A DNA stretch of 64,000 nucleotides from Trileptium ribeirensis. Its lineage: Eukaryota > Nematoda > Enoplea > Enoplida > Thoracostomopsidae. Positions 35,303 through 47,065 of the stretch are shown here, piece after piece. Location of the stretch: contig JASANE010000176.1 of the NCBI GenBank assembly GCA_030248225.1, positions 1 through 64,000 on the forward strand. The letters run 5' to 3'. Every line of letters starts with the position of its first letter. Position 1 is the first letter of the stretch. The notes under the pieces were generated by a model that saw nothing but the letters and a program-made list of their open reading frames with translations, was not told the origin of the DNA and ran no database searches. The translations under genes were made by a program, and so were the position numbers.

Positions 35303-36166
35303 TAATAAATTTGCATAAAATATGTATTTTCTGTTTAGCTTATGCCTTTGGCTGTGAAAAAATTCAGTATGCACTAGAAGTCAGAGTTTTCGAACGAGGG
35401 TCGGGCCGAGCAAGCCGACACCTGATTACGAACGGGCCGGGCTGGGCTTGGTCAGCATCAATTTTTAACGGGCCGGGTCCTTCCAAAAAACTACGGTTAA
35501 TTCTCACCTCAACCAAAGACCGAATTGTTGGATATTCTTGGGTTCTTTTTAAGAATTTGTTGTCGGGCTTATTTCGTATGCGGTTTTTGTCTTCATGTCG
35601 CCTGTATCGTTTATATTGAGCTTTCATACACTCGATTACAAACGGGCAGGGCTAGGCTGAACCCAGAATTTGCATCATCGGGCCGGGCCTACCTTGATTC
35701 CCAACAGGCAGGGCCGAAATTTTGCAGCTCCGGGTAGGAGCGGACCGACCTCGATTTCTAACGTGCTAGGCCGGGACAACCCGAAAAATTGCGGTCCGTT
35801 CTCGCCTGTCGTTTGCACGCAGTTAAAGTTAATGAACGGTGATAAAAGTATATAAACAGAAGGTAATGTAGTTAGTTTTTTCATTTACGTTTTGAACTAA
35901 TGTGACACAAAGTTTTGACATGACGTTTGGCATAAATTGTTTTAGCCGCGTATTCAGCAGGATGACACAGGTATAAACGATTTTTACACACTCTCATTTT
36001 CACTGGATATTTATGTAGTACTGAACTGAAACTTTAAACAATCAAAGACAAACTAAATTCTCTTACACGAACATGACATTTAAGTTGGTAGTTATCAGTT
36101 GGCAGAATTCCCAAAAGCCTGATTCACCTTTGCTAGGCATTAATCTGGCGACCGTATTTTTCAAAA
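35303..36166. repeat. GC-rich GGGCCGGGC-type degenerate repeats, then AT-rich DNA
   Basis: From 35395 to 35790, words like AACGGGCCGGGCTGGGC, CGGGCCGGGCCTACC and CTAGGCCGGGAC recur every ~30-50 bp, interleaved with TTTCTAACG or TTACGAACG. Similar GC words in plants and animals are common at hAT-type element ends, but I found no terminal repeat or 8-bp duplication. The rest to 36166 is AT-rich with no gene. Confidence 0.45.
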
Positions 36167-36360
36167 GTCTCACAAAAGTTTTAATTTATACTACTTTCTC
36201 GTGATTCTTTAAAGCTATTAGACTTAATTTAGATATCTGGTTTAACAAAAAGTTTTCTTTATGTTCAAAAACATTGATTGTGAAACTATATATCTAAATT
36301 AAAGTCTAATAACTTTAAAGGATAACCACAAATTAGGATAAATTAAAACTTTTGTCAGAC
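36167..36360. mobile_element. Short inverted-repeat element (MITE-like), ~194 bp
   Basis: The left arm from GTCTCACAAAAGTTTTAATT (36167) is the inverted copy of the right arm ending AATTAAAACTTTTGTCAGAC (36360), with arms of about 75-80 bp and a ~40-bp loop. A partial third arm in direct orientation (GACTTAATTTAGATATCT) follows at about 36358-36440, with its own AAAATGTTTTCTTTG word that matches the loop, so the element was partly duplicated. No target duplication was identified. Confidence 0.7.
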
Positions 36361-37107
36361 TTAATTTAGATATCTAGTTTTGCAAAATGTTTTCTTTGAG
36401 ATCAAAACCATTGATCGTGAAGCATTATCAATTAACTAAATTCTAATTTTCTCGAGGACACCGTTTACACGTAGCCCTTACGACATTGCTGCAAATGTAT
36501 CAGATTTCATATAATATTTTTTCTCTATGTAAATTTCATAAAAAACATAACTACAAACACAGAAAAAAGCAGGGGCACTACCAGATATTCTTAGATGGTG
36601 CGACACCAAAGTATTCCGGTGTTCGATGCAATAGAGCTTTCTAGCTGTTGGAGTTGACAATTATTGGTACAGGTATAAACTGTGAGTATACTTATATATC
36701 ACAATTTGGGCGGTGGGAGGGGGGCTAAGTAGACGCAGTTCCCGGTACAGCCCATGACGTAACAAATGTGTTCGTATTGTAGTTAAACTTAAAACTATAG
36801 TTTTTATCATCGCCACGACACAAAAAATAGCGAAAACGGTACTAATTGCGATCGTAGAAAATGTTTTAATAAATAAATTATAGTATAAGCAACAGTAATC
36901 GTTTTGTGTCATGTGCAACATTTGTAATATTCAATTAGTAAAAGCCTGTCTTTCACTTTCCACCGAATTAAAGCAGCAATCATCATAAGTAGCATACATA
37001 TTGTTTTGAACTGTCGAATCTTATTATTAAGCTGACATGAAATGAGTTTTTTCTTCTACTGATGTTTGATGTACTCATTAGGTTTCAGCAAGATGAATAA
37101 TAATTAT
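36361..37107. other. No recognisable gene
   Basis: AT-rich apart from a short G run at 36712-36723. Contains the partial extra arm described for 36167-36360. Short open frames lack motifs. Confidence 0.3.
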
Positions 37108-37747
37108 CGCAATCAGTCCTAACTCTATCGTGGGTGATCAGTGTTTGTTGTTGTAGGATAGGACTCAAATCGGGTTGGAAGGTTGTCTATTGCCTGTTCT
37201 ATAATTTCGGTATTACTTGTTGTCCACATGAGATTCTCTGAACCCTCTGATCTCTTTGGAGACATGCGTCTTGTAGCCCTATGGCTCAGTGTTTAACGGC
37301 GCAGATTGCGTAATTGTGTGTCGCAACCAGTCCTAATTCTATCGTCGGCGATCAGTGTGTGTTGTTGTAGGTTAGGACTGAAATCGGGTTGGAAGGATAT
37401 TTATGTACGGTCTATAATTTCGATATTACTTGTTATCCACATGAGATTCTCTGAACCCTTTGATCTCTATAGAGACATGCGTCTTGTAGCCCTATGGCTC
37501 AGTGTTTAACAGCGCAGATTGCGTAATTGTGTGTCGCAATCAGTCCTAATTCTATCGTCGGCGATCAGTGTGTGTTGTTGTAGGTTAGGACTGAAATCGG
37601 GTTGGACGGATATTTATTGTACGGTCTATAATTTCGATATTACTTGTTGTCCACATGAGATTCTCTGAACTTTCTGATCGCTTTGGAGACATGCGTCTTG
37701 TAGCCTTATGACTCAGTGGTTAACGGCGCAGATTGCATTATTGTGTA
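37108..37747. repeat. 213-bp tandem array, 3 copies, with a tRNA-like A box
   Basis: Units start CGCAAYCAGTCCTAAYTC at about 37108, 37322 and 37535. Each carries TAGCCCTATGGCTCAGTGTTTA (shown in part: ATGGCTCAGTGTTTAACGGC), which resembles a tRNA D-arm and A box; the last copy has CTCAGTGGTTAACGGCGC, closer to the consensus. No good B box follows within tRNA distance. The three copies are about 95 percent alike by eye. It looks like a tRNA-derived SINE or snRNA-like element that became tandem. Confidence 0.75.
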
Positions 37748-38593
37748 TCCCAAACCTCCTGTGCGCATAACCATCTTGGGCAATAAACGGAGGACACATG
37801 GCTATAAGGTACCCACTTGTAAAATGGGTACGACCCTGCTTGGGAGGTAGACAAACTTTCCTCTGGAACTCTCATTCCTTTACAGCTTGTGTGTCTGCGA
37901 CAACAGTGTCTGCTAAAGCCGCCAAAGCTGGAGACCAATACTAGCACTCCAGTATAACTTGGAATCTTTTAGTACCTAATTAAACCCATACGACTTACTA
38001 AAGCATTCAAGGAAAAATATTTATAGAAATAGCTATCGACAAAATCGCTGTCTAATCCACGTTATGTAGCAACTTATACTACAATCTTAGATGGCAGAAC
38101 ACGATCAAATTAGTGACACATCACAAGGGTTCAGGAGTCCGAATCTCCATCCCCAGCTTTGGCACAGGTAGGGCCACACTGAGATGGATCACATAATCAG
38201 TTTTCATACGGTTGTACTTCTATACCTCCAAGATTTTGCCCAATTTTTCCGTATTTTTGGTTATAGTCTTCTCAATTTTAGGCAATTTGTCCAAATTTTT
38301 ACCAAAATTTTCCCAAATTTTGCCAAATTCGCCTTCGGCGCGCTTGAGGGTTAAACGTCGCTTGAGGAGGTCCGACCCTCAAGGAAAAGCCCTGCCCCCT
38401 TAAGAACATCTATGTTCAAAACATCCTGCCAGTCATTTATCCCGGCTGGAAAATTTTGTACAACTAAACTTGTTTAGCTCGTACAGCTGTACCCCACACT
38501 TTCAGCTATGGTGGTGCGCTCTTGACTCAAATATGTCTGTTTATTTCGGTACGTACTGTGTAAAAAATAGCTCCGGGATTCATCCATTTATGT
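37748..38593. other. No gene; SINE-tail-like sequence and an AAATTTT-rich block
   Basis: CCTGTGCGCATAACC at 37759 resembles CCTGTGCCCATAGTC on the minus strand at about 56368, downstream of the tRNA-Met-like head there, so this may be the body of a related SINE. A block of degenerate CCAAATTTTKCC words at 38225-38335 is the reverse-strand form of the AAAATTGG blocks elsewhere, and is followed by GC-rich sequence (38330-38400). Confidence 0.4.
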
Positions 38594-39062
38594 AATAAAT
38601 GTCGAGCGTCCTTATAATATAAATGCCTTATATATATACATTATATATAATATAACGAATTGTGATATATTATATATAAGTTATGACACTTTACCTAAGA
38701 TATACATTATATATAACATAAAAGCCTTTACTTCATATAACGTATATCTTACATAAAGTGTTATAACTTATATATAATATATCACAATTCGTTATATTAT
38801 ATATAATGTATATATATATATAAGGCATTTATATTATAAGGACGCTCGACATTTATTATGTCTTATAATAAATGTCTTATATATATACATTATATATAAT
38901 ATAACGAATTGTGATATATTATATATAAGTTATGACACTTTACCTAAGATATACATTATATATAACATAAAAGCCTTTACTTCATATAACGTATATCTTA
39001 CATAAAGTGTTATAACTTACATAATATATCACAAATCATTATATTATATATAATGTATAATA
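38594..39062. repeat. Long AT-rich palindrome plus a partial second copy
   Basis: AATAAATGTCGAGCGTCC (38594) is mirrored by GGACGCTCGACATTTATT (ends 38857), and the ~264 bp between them form an almost perfect palindrome built of TATA-type words with non-repetitive islands (ACGAATTGTGATATAT). From about 38866 most of the palindrome is repeated in the same orientation, with changes toward the right end. The DNA could form a cruciform. It may be a foldback or MITE-type element. Confidence 0.85.
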
Positions 39063-39199
39063 TCTTAGCTAAATTGCTATGACTTATATAAAATATATCA
39101 CAATTGGTTGTGTGTGGTTGTATTGGTGCTACCTTTGACTCTCACTATCACCACAGGTTTATCGTAAATTTTTATGACACCATTTTACACATCGACGAG

Positions 39200-39660
39200 T
39201 TATCGCGATCATACCATAGCCGAAAGTGTTGAATTGGAAAAGCTTCGTTACACATTTCTCAGAAACTTATTGTGACCATACCATAGCAAAAATGTTAAGT
39301 GGGAAGAGCCGCGTTGTGCATTTGTCGCAAACGTCGCGACCATACCATAGCCAAAAGTGTTGAATGGGAAGAGCTACGTTGGACATTTCTCGGAAACTTA
39401 TCGTGATCATACCATTTCGAAAAGTGTTGAATGGGAAGACTTACGTTGTGCATTTGTCGCAAACATCGCGACCATACAATAGCCAAAAGTGTTGGATGGG
39501 AAGAGCTACGTTTTACATTTCTCGGCAACTTGTCATCATACCAAAGTCAAAACTGTTGAATTGGAAGAGCTTCGTTGGGCATTTCTCCAAAACTTATTGC
39601 GACCATACAATAGCCAAAAGTGTAGGATAGGAAGAGCTACATTGGGCATTTCTCGTAGGA
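39200..39660. repeat. ~66-bp tandem array, about 7 copies
   Basis: Units marked by ACCATACCATAGCCAAAAGT and GGGAAGAGCTACGTTG recur at about 39214, 39281, 39345, 39412, 39477, 39541 and 39608 (spacing 64-67). Alternating TTTCTCGGAAACTTATCG and TTTGTCGCAAACGTCGCG versions suggest a ~131-bp dimer. The open frames on both strands in this interval are repeat translations. Confidence 0.85.
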
Positions 39661-40379
39661 CCAATAAATTTTTGTGTCTAAGTTTAAAAGACATCTATTT
39701 GATGATATTCAAAAAATTTGAAATTTAGGCCTGAAAAGATAGGCTATTTGGTCTCAGCTTGAAAACAATGTGGATAGAAGCAAAGGCTTTTATAGCCTTA
39801 TAAGTTAATGTGAAAACTAAGTATGAGTTTGTACAGTAGTTACAGACGATGAAATGAAAACTAGCAAATTTACAAATTTTATATCGTAAAGCTTTGAAAA
39901 TAGGGTTTTTACGGTGACAATAGGTGAAGATGTGGCATGTGGGCCAAGCAATCTAAGTCCAAAAAGCGCATCAGTTCGCGATGAGATAAAAATTTTTAGT
40001 CATCCTGGACATCGATACGACCAGATCCTGCTGAGTTATGAGTGTCACAGAATTTTTTTATCCTATTTAAATATTATAAGGCCCAACTACCACTACCAAC
40101 ATGATAGCTGGAAATAATTAAATAACACAAAGCTCACTATCTACGCGTGTTGGGAAAGCTTGCGATACTACAAAATGAAGATGTCACTTTACCTGAAATT
40201 CGCTACAATTCATACTCAAAATCGCTAATAGATGTATGAAAAGATTTCAATTATAAGCGAACATTCATTGCCTTTTTTCTCACTAGCGCAAGGTCGTTTA
40301 GTAAAACGTATAATTGCATAGACACAGAACCACAATCGTATTTACTAAAAGTAAATTAAATAATATTTTTGTTATTGAA
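39661..40379. other. No recognisable gene
   Basis: AT-rich. A 67-codon plus-strand frame at 39914-40117 has no known motif. Its end (GACCAGATCCTGCTGAGTTA) has slight likeness to the tail of the following 250-bp unit. Confidence 0.3.
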
Positions 40380-41878
40380 TTCTACAGATACGTATGTTGC
40401 AACTAAATATTTGATAGTTTTCTTAAAGTAAAATGGCCAAGAATATGATGGAAATGAAAATTAGGCTATCTACAGATTTAGGCGGACGTATTTATACGCA
40501 GACCGTTAGAGCAGATCAGGATGAAGAGTCATGGGTCAAGCCAATGGGGCCTTCCGTTGCTGAGTTATAATTACCAATAATTGTTTGCCAAAGGTATATA
40601 ATCTAAATTAATTGATACAAGTCTTACGGTTCTACAGATACGCATGTTGCAACTAAATATTTGATAGTTTTCTTAAAGTAAAATGTCCAAGAATATGATG
40701 GAAATGAAAATTAGGGCTATCTGCAGATTTAGGCGGACGCATTTATACGCAGAGCGTTAGAGCAGATCAGGATGAAGTGTCATGGGTCAAGCCAATGGGG
40801 CCTTCCGTTGCTGAGTTATAATTACCAATAATTGTTTGCCAAAGGTAAATGATCTAAATTAATTGATACAAGTCTTACGGTTCTACAGATACGCATGTTG
40901 CAACTAAATATTTGATAGTTTTCTTAAAGTAAAATGGCAAAGAATATGATGAAAATGGAAATTAGGGCTATCTGCAGATTTAGGCGGACGTATTTATACG
41001 CAGAGTGTTAGAGCAGATCAGATGAAGAGTCATGGGTCAAGCCAATGGGGCCTTCCGCTGCTGAGTTATAATTACCAATAATTGTTTGCCAAAGGTATAT
41101 AATCTAAATTAATTGATACAAGTCTTACGGTTCTACAGATACGCATGTTGCAACTAAATATTTGATAGTTTTCTTAAAGTAAAATGGCAAAGAATATGAT
41201 GAAAATGGAAATTAGGGCTATCTGCAGATTTAGGCGGACGTATTTATACGCAGAGTGTTAGAGCAGATCAGATGAAGAGTCATGGGTCAAGCCAATGGGG
41301 CCTTCCGCTGCTGAGTTATAATTACCAATAATTGTTTGCCAAAGGTATATGATCTAAATTAATTGATACAAGTCTTACGGTTCTACAGATACGCATGTTG
41401 CAACTAAATATTTGATAGTTTTCTTAAAGTAAAATGGCAAAGAATATGATGAAAATGGAAATTAGGGCTATCTGCAGATTTAGGCGGACGTATTTATACG
41501 CAGAGTGTTAGAGCAGATCAGATGAAGAGTCATGGGTCAAGCCAATGGGGCCTTCCGCTGCTGAGTTATAATTACCAATAATTGTTTGCCAAAGGTAAAT
41601 GATCTAAATTAATTGATACAAGTCTTACGGTTCTACAGATACGCATGTTGCAACTAAATATTTGATAGTTTTCTTAAAGTAAAATGGCAAAGAATATGAT
41701 GAAAATGGAAATTAGGGCTATCTGCAGATTTAGGCGGACGTATTTATACGCAGAGTGTTAGAGCAGATCAGATGAAGAGTCATGGGTCAAGCCAATGGGG
41801 CCTTCCGCTGCTGAGTTATAATTACCAATAATTGTTTGCCAAAGGTATATGATCTAAATTAATTGATACAAGTCTTAC
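40380..41878. repeat. 250-bp tandem array, 6 copies
   Basis: Units begin TTCTACAGATACGYATGTTG at 40380, 40630, 40881, 41131, 41381 and 41631. Copies 3-6 are nearly identical, while copies 1-2 differ (GGCCAAGAATATGATGGAAATG versus GGCAAAGAATATGATGAAAATG, shown only in part: GATGGAAATG/GATGAAAATG). A 25-codon ATG frame in each copy ends in TAG and is not considered a gene. The array ends at ACAAGTCTTACATG, 41860-41880. Confidence 0.95.
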
Positions 41879-42505
41879 ATGTTCATACGATTGGACAAGG
41901 ATTATCTCCATAAGGTCTCGGACCCCCTGCGGTACCGAAGGCTAACCCGCCTGAGACCACGGCTATCAGCTCTTGTCTCTATCCATGTACGATGTAAGGT
42001 TCAATTTCCGACGGTAGATGTGGATTAACTAACAAGTGTTGTGAAATTTTGCGGTATATACGGGCAATTCCTGAAGAAAATTGTAACAGGCTTCGTGGAA
42101 ATATTCTCATAATTTTGATGTATCACAAGCGCAATAAATATGGAAGATGCCCAAATAGTTCTGTTTATTAAACATTTAAGAGTATGAATACATTTTGATC
42201 ATTTTTAAACTTTGTTTCTTTAAATGTATTGTAGACAGATTAATTAAGCCAAGAACTGAATTTTGATAAACTCTTCTTCAACATACAGTAGTATGTCAAA
42301 AAGCGTTTAATTGTGCAAAAAACTTCTTTTTTTCTCCGCCCGCGTCATTCGTTAGCCAGAGCTGGATTGACGCATTTTCGCAATTCTTATCGACGCGTAA
42401 CATAATCTAATTACACATCGAAAAAAGAATTAAGTTTTGTGTTTGTGCTGCAGCAATGATTTTGTGGTATTCAATGGTATCATTATCATTTTTCAGCGCA
42501 TGTAA
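41879..42505. other. No recognisable gene
   Basis: A GC-richer piece at 41890-41990 (GGTCTCGGACCCCCTGCGG) follows the array, then AT-rich DNA. Nothing identified. Confidence 0.3.
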
Positions 42506-42609
42506 TGCAACGTTTACGTTATAATACCGTATACCACTGGATGGTGTGGCCTAGACCATTTGGGGACAAAACTTTCACATGAGGGGTCCTTTATAACGTA
42601 AACGCCGCA
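42506..42609. mobile_element. 104-bp TIR element with TAA target duplication
   Basis: Flanked by TAA at 42503-42505 and 42610-42612. The left end TGCAACGTTTACGTTATAA and the reverse complement of the right end TGCGGCGTTTACGTTATAAA agree at all but two positions over ~19 bp. The right 80 bp match the right end of the larger element at 59883-60413. A three-base TAA/TTA duplication is typical of PIF/Harbinger transposons, though superfamily assignment from ends alone is tentative. No coding; non-autonomous. Confidence 0.7.
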
Positions 42610-42612
42610 TAA

Positions 42613-45261
42613 ATACCATTGAAGTTTTTTATTTCTTCCTCTAGTCATCAAAAAGTCGGAAACAGCTTAAATTTAAAAATTTGCAAGTTTCAAAAACAAT
42701 TACTGCTTCATTGTTATTCGCGCTCCAGGCAGATTGCAAATTTGTGCTGAATATATACTTTGAACAGGGCTCACTCAAATAGCTAAATTTGGACCTTTGG
42801 AATTGTTACTAAAGCGAAGACTAGTCACAGTCACTCCATTTAGCCTAGCTTTCTTACCTGGTAATTTATTTCGTTAGAAAAGCGACAAAGATGGAATCAC
42901 CTGTACAGTGAAGTGATTACAAAAATTTACAAAATTTTGCACTTAAATATCTAAATGAAATTTACCTGCCGCATTTTGCGTTATATCAGGAATATGCATA
43001 AATGTGTCAACATCATATAAATTAATAAACAAAATCCACGAACACACACCGTATTGTGTAAAACTTATGCGTATTAGCTTTTGGGACCAAAAGGAAGCTA
43101 AAATTGAACTAATTTTTTAGTTTAATGGAAAATTTGGTGCTGGTTTCACATTTCGAATTAGAAAAAATCTCTTTCCATTTTAGAAAAAGCAAGAAGTTCT
43201 TAAAGATCAGCAAAATACTTTAACATTAACAACATATCCATTGTAAACATGGATCTGTTTTCTGCTCATCTTGTGCTGTTTTATCATTTTACTATTTATA
43301 TGACAACAAATACTACAGTCATACTGCATCGTTTATGTGTTAGTGCATTTTCATCAAAATAGAGAAACTGTACTTGGCGAACCACAAACTAGAAATTTAT
43401 TCCTTCATTGTGGACCCATGACAATGTGGCTTATGACGCACAGTTTTTGACGCATGGCCCGCTATTGCTCACAACGAATGACGATCCTACGATCCATGGT
43501 CCACTGGCCCATCTTCCATTCCTTCACTGTGGATACGTATGATTTTAATTGTTTGATCCGTTGCACATTTAAATTCTGTGTCAAAATGTACACTTTTACT
43601 TATATTACTTATACTATTTTACTTATATTGGGAGCAGAAAAATATCGGCTCAAACTGACAAAGTCACAGAGTCGAGTACTGCAACTCACATGACCGTTTC
43701 AGACAATTCAGTTTATTACAAATTTGAATAATTAAGCACAACATTTTTCTATGCTCGGCACAAATATTTACCTTATTTCGTCGTCATACATTAATTATTA
43801 ATAAGTAGCTTTGGGTACATGAGTTGGATTTATCGAAGCAAAGCACCTGCTATTGTTATATTTGTGCCGTAGTGCCTTAGTATATTTGTTTGACAACACA
43901 TTTTCCTGTCGCAGACTTCTTCAGGCTTAGCATGGAAACAGGAGTTCTGTTGTGGTCATTGTAAGTTAATCATTAATGTATAGAGACTAAATTTTTGCAG
44001 ATTACATGAAGAGTTGTGTGAATTGAAAATGTGAAGTGAAACTGAGACTAGTAATGGTTTTACGACGGTTTCGCAGACGTTGTCCGAAATTAAGCCGAGT
44101 GGACATGTACTATGAGCAGGTTCTACCATATTGCTCAATGTACTACCATTGTAGGCAATTATAGAACTAAATTTTGTTCTCGATCTGGATGTGAAGCGAA
44201 CAATATCATGTTTCAATATAAAATTAGCATAAACGTTGCTGTAAATCGCTTGTAACTTGGTTGTAAGTGAACCAATAGAGGTCAACTTTTTGCAGTGTAT
44301 GACGAGAGTACTTGATATGAGATACGCCCTAATGAAAAAAATAGGCCTGCAGAATTTTTGATTTTAGGACCAAATGTAAGTCATATTTTAAGTTATCTTA
44401 CGTATCTCGATGCCGCATATGCTAATATTACTCAATGTTTTTGACTATTTGTAGCATATATTTGTATTTCACTTAGCCCGATTCCGGCTGAAGATCCACT
44501 CCCCTCGGTGGCGGGCAGGCGATTTTACAAAAATTGGTAAATAATGAGCAAACATTGGGCAAAATTAGCAAAAATTGGGGGAAAGTTGACAAAAATCGGT
44601 AGAAAATGGAAAATTAGTAAAAATTGAAAGAAAATTTTGACCAATTTTTTGGTGCTCAAAAATTTCAAAAATTTATCCGACCGCAATCCTCTAGTTTAAA
44701 AACCAAAAATTAAGAGCAAAAAATGGATCCTCGAAGGCGGCGTAATTAGCGGTGATGAACGCAAAGAAATGAAAGTTCCTTGGTAGAAATTTTCACATTT
44801 ATGCCAAATTTACGGAGCAAGGTCGCGACCTATAGAATTTGGCAAAAAAATTAGGATTTTTAGTCTGCAGAAGTAGACATATTTTGCAAATTTTCGAAGA
44901 AATTTGTTAATATATATAAGTGCCGTTAAATTTTATTTTTCAAATGTTGCATTCCTACGGTTATTTTTTGGTCAATTATACGAAATGCAGGTCATTTTTA
45001 AAAATTGTGGTCAAAAAACTATGTTTTGACCAAAAAATTCTGTATTATCATATGTACTGAACCAATTTTTGGTGGCCTTAACCTGTGTTAGCACTTTCCT
45101 GATGAAATCATAGGATTAAAACACAACTTAGTTAAGGTAATACTTGTCCGCCATTTTCTAAACTTGTTAAATAGAAGCGAAATTAGCTCTGAAATGCCCG
45201 TATTAGAATCCGGCACTTTGATGGCCAAAATTTCGATAGTATGAAATTTTCATTGTATATA
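42613..45261. other. AT-rich, no recognisable gene
   Basis: Open frames up to 109 codons (43956-44285, minus) show no known domain. A GC-rich piece at 44480-44520 precedes an AAAATTGG-type degenerate block at 44525-44650, as at 33.75 and 56.6 kb. A hairpin with paired CCTTAAC/GTTAAGG ends lies at 45076-45137. Confidence 0.35.
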
Positions 45262-45700
45262 TGTAGTGTTAAGCAATGTCGGACATGTATGTAGTGTTAA
45301 GCAATGTCGGACATGTTTGTAGTGTTAAGCAATGTCGGACATGTATGTAGTGTTAAGCAATGTCGGGCATGTATGTAGTGTTAAGCAATGTCGGACTTCG
45401 GACATGTATGTAGTGTTAAGCAATGTCGGACATGTTTGTAGTGTTAAGCAATGTCGGACATGTATGTAGTGTTAAGCAATGTCGGGCATGTATGTAGTGT
45501 TAAGCAATGTCGGACTTCGGACATGTATGTAGTGTTAAGCAATGTCGGACATGTATGTAGTGTTAAGCAATGTCGGGCATGTATGTAGTGTTAAGCAATG
45601 TCGGACTTCGGACATGTATGTAGTGTTAAGCAATGTCGGACATGTATGTAGTGTTAAGCAATGTCGGGCATGTATGTAGTGTTAAGCAATGTCGGGCATG
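45262..45700. repeat. 28-bp minisatellite, 15 copies, with higher-order pattern
   Basis: The unit TGTAGTGTTAAGCAATGTCG plus a spacer GGACATGTA occurs 15 times. Spacer variants (GACATGTTT, GACATGTAT, GGCATGTAT, and a longer GACTTCGGACATGTAT) appear in a repeating order, so units 2-5 and 6-9 form the same four-unit block and units 10-12 a three-unit version. Confidence 0.95.
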
Positions 45701-46291
45701 TACTCTCCATAAAATCGTCTGTTGTACAAATACAAAACGATATATTTTGAAGAATCCATGCACCGTTTCATTTATGGCCTTCTATTGCATAGGTAAAGAA
45801 GCTAAAAAAACTTGAATTTTATAAGGCCATAATCATCCACCATTTTAAACTATTTCAGGCATTTTTAAGAAGACATACGCCGTTTCGTTTGGCCTTCTTA
45901 GATATTACTTTCAAGCTCGACTTTAAAAGTATATATTTGATTTGGCTAACATGTAAAATCAGAAACTCTTACAGGTTTGTGTGTTCACATGTAGAGTTGG
46001 TTGTATGTGCCATGACAAATTAATATTGTCTGACACCTCCTACGCCTAACATTATATCTTTTATCGATCGGGCCGATCTCTCAGTTTTATGACTTCTTGA
46101 ATTCTGTTACTAAGTTCTTTTGTATGGCATCGTTTTGTTATTCACAACTAACGTAGAGTAATAGATTTTTAGTGCATATATGTTATTACTAAAGCGCATG
46201 TAAGACAATAATAGACTTCACTGTCCTTTAATTGACCACATGTGCCAGTGTGTTAGCTATAAAAACAATTAATGTTCCTAACCGGAATTCC
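45701..46291. other. No recognisable gene
   Basis: AT-rich. Nothing identified. Confidence 0.3.
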
Positions 46292-47065
46292 TTCCATTAT
46301 GTCCCCCAGCTCGAATTTGGTCAGTTTTGAAGATACAGAGCTGATTTTGATATCAATCGATCCAGGTCGACTCGATGACGCGGCTCAGCAAATACCCATT
46401 CTACCCACATTCCTGAAAAAAATTTTTTATCGATTTTTTGAGGTCCCAGTGGTCTCCTTGAGAACCCAAAAATTTTTGCATTGGAATATCGTCATGTTCG
46501 AGATTTGCCATTCGACTAGGCTTGATGAGAGAAATATATTGGTGTGTAGTTTATTAAAATCTACCCTACCGCTAGAAAGTTATGAGGGCCCAAGTAAACC
46601 CCGAGGGGAGGACATAAAATGCAGGCCAGGCCGTTCTCGATATACAAAGCCTAAGCCTTAGTCTTAGCTTAAGCTAAGGTCCTTATATGAGACATGCACT
46701 ACGCCTAAACCTTAGTCGTGGGGCTACCGTCCCCGAACCCCCACTCTAAGCTGTTCTTTTTCTAACGTTATAACGTACCGACCCTCAGGGTTACTTGGGT
46801 CCTCATAACGTTCTAACGATAGGGTAGATTTCAATAAACTACATACCAATAGATTTCTCTCATCAAGCATGACTATATTCCTAAGAAAAAATTTTTGGGT
46901 ACCCAAGGGCCATTGGGACCTCAAAAAATCGGAAAAGAAATTTTTTTCAGGAATGTGGGTACGATGAGAATTTTCTGAACCGCCTCATCGAGCTGAATCG
47001 ATTGATACCAAAATCAGCTCTGTATCTTCAAAACTGACCAAATTCGGGCTGGGGTGATAATGGAA
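46292..47065. mobile_element. Foldback element with ~300-bp inverted arms
   Basis: The left arm (46292 to ~46613) and right arm (~46775 to 47065) are inverted copies, roughly 85-90 percent alike by eye, sharing words such as GGTCAGTTTTGAAGATACAG, CCCACATTCCTGAAAAAAA and CTTGATGAGAGAAA. Outer ends read TTCCATTAT. A ~160-bp centre contains GCCTAAGCCTTAGTCTTAGC-type repeats. The 129-codon frame at 46272-46661 lies in the arm and has no known motif. No transposase is present and no target duplication was found. Confidence 0.85.

Noticed and set aside
40430..41780. 25-codon ATG frame repeated in each 250-bp unit
   Set aside because: Short, ends in TAG, carries a frame change between early and later copies and has no ribosome or peptide feature to support it.
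45076..45137. Hammerhead-ribozyme-like CTGATGA with paired flanks (CCTTAAC/GTTAAGG, TGTGTT/AACACA) and a small stem AATC-ATAG-GATT
   Set aside because: The required GAAA after stem II is AAAA and there is no room for stem I, so the catalytic core is incomplete.
46272..46661. 129-codon plus frame
   Set aside because: It lies in one arm of the foldback element; the mirrored arm does not keep the frame and there is no motif.
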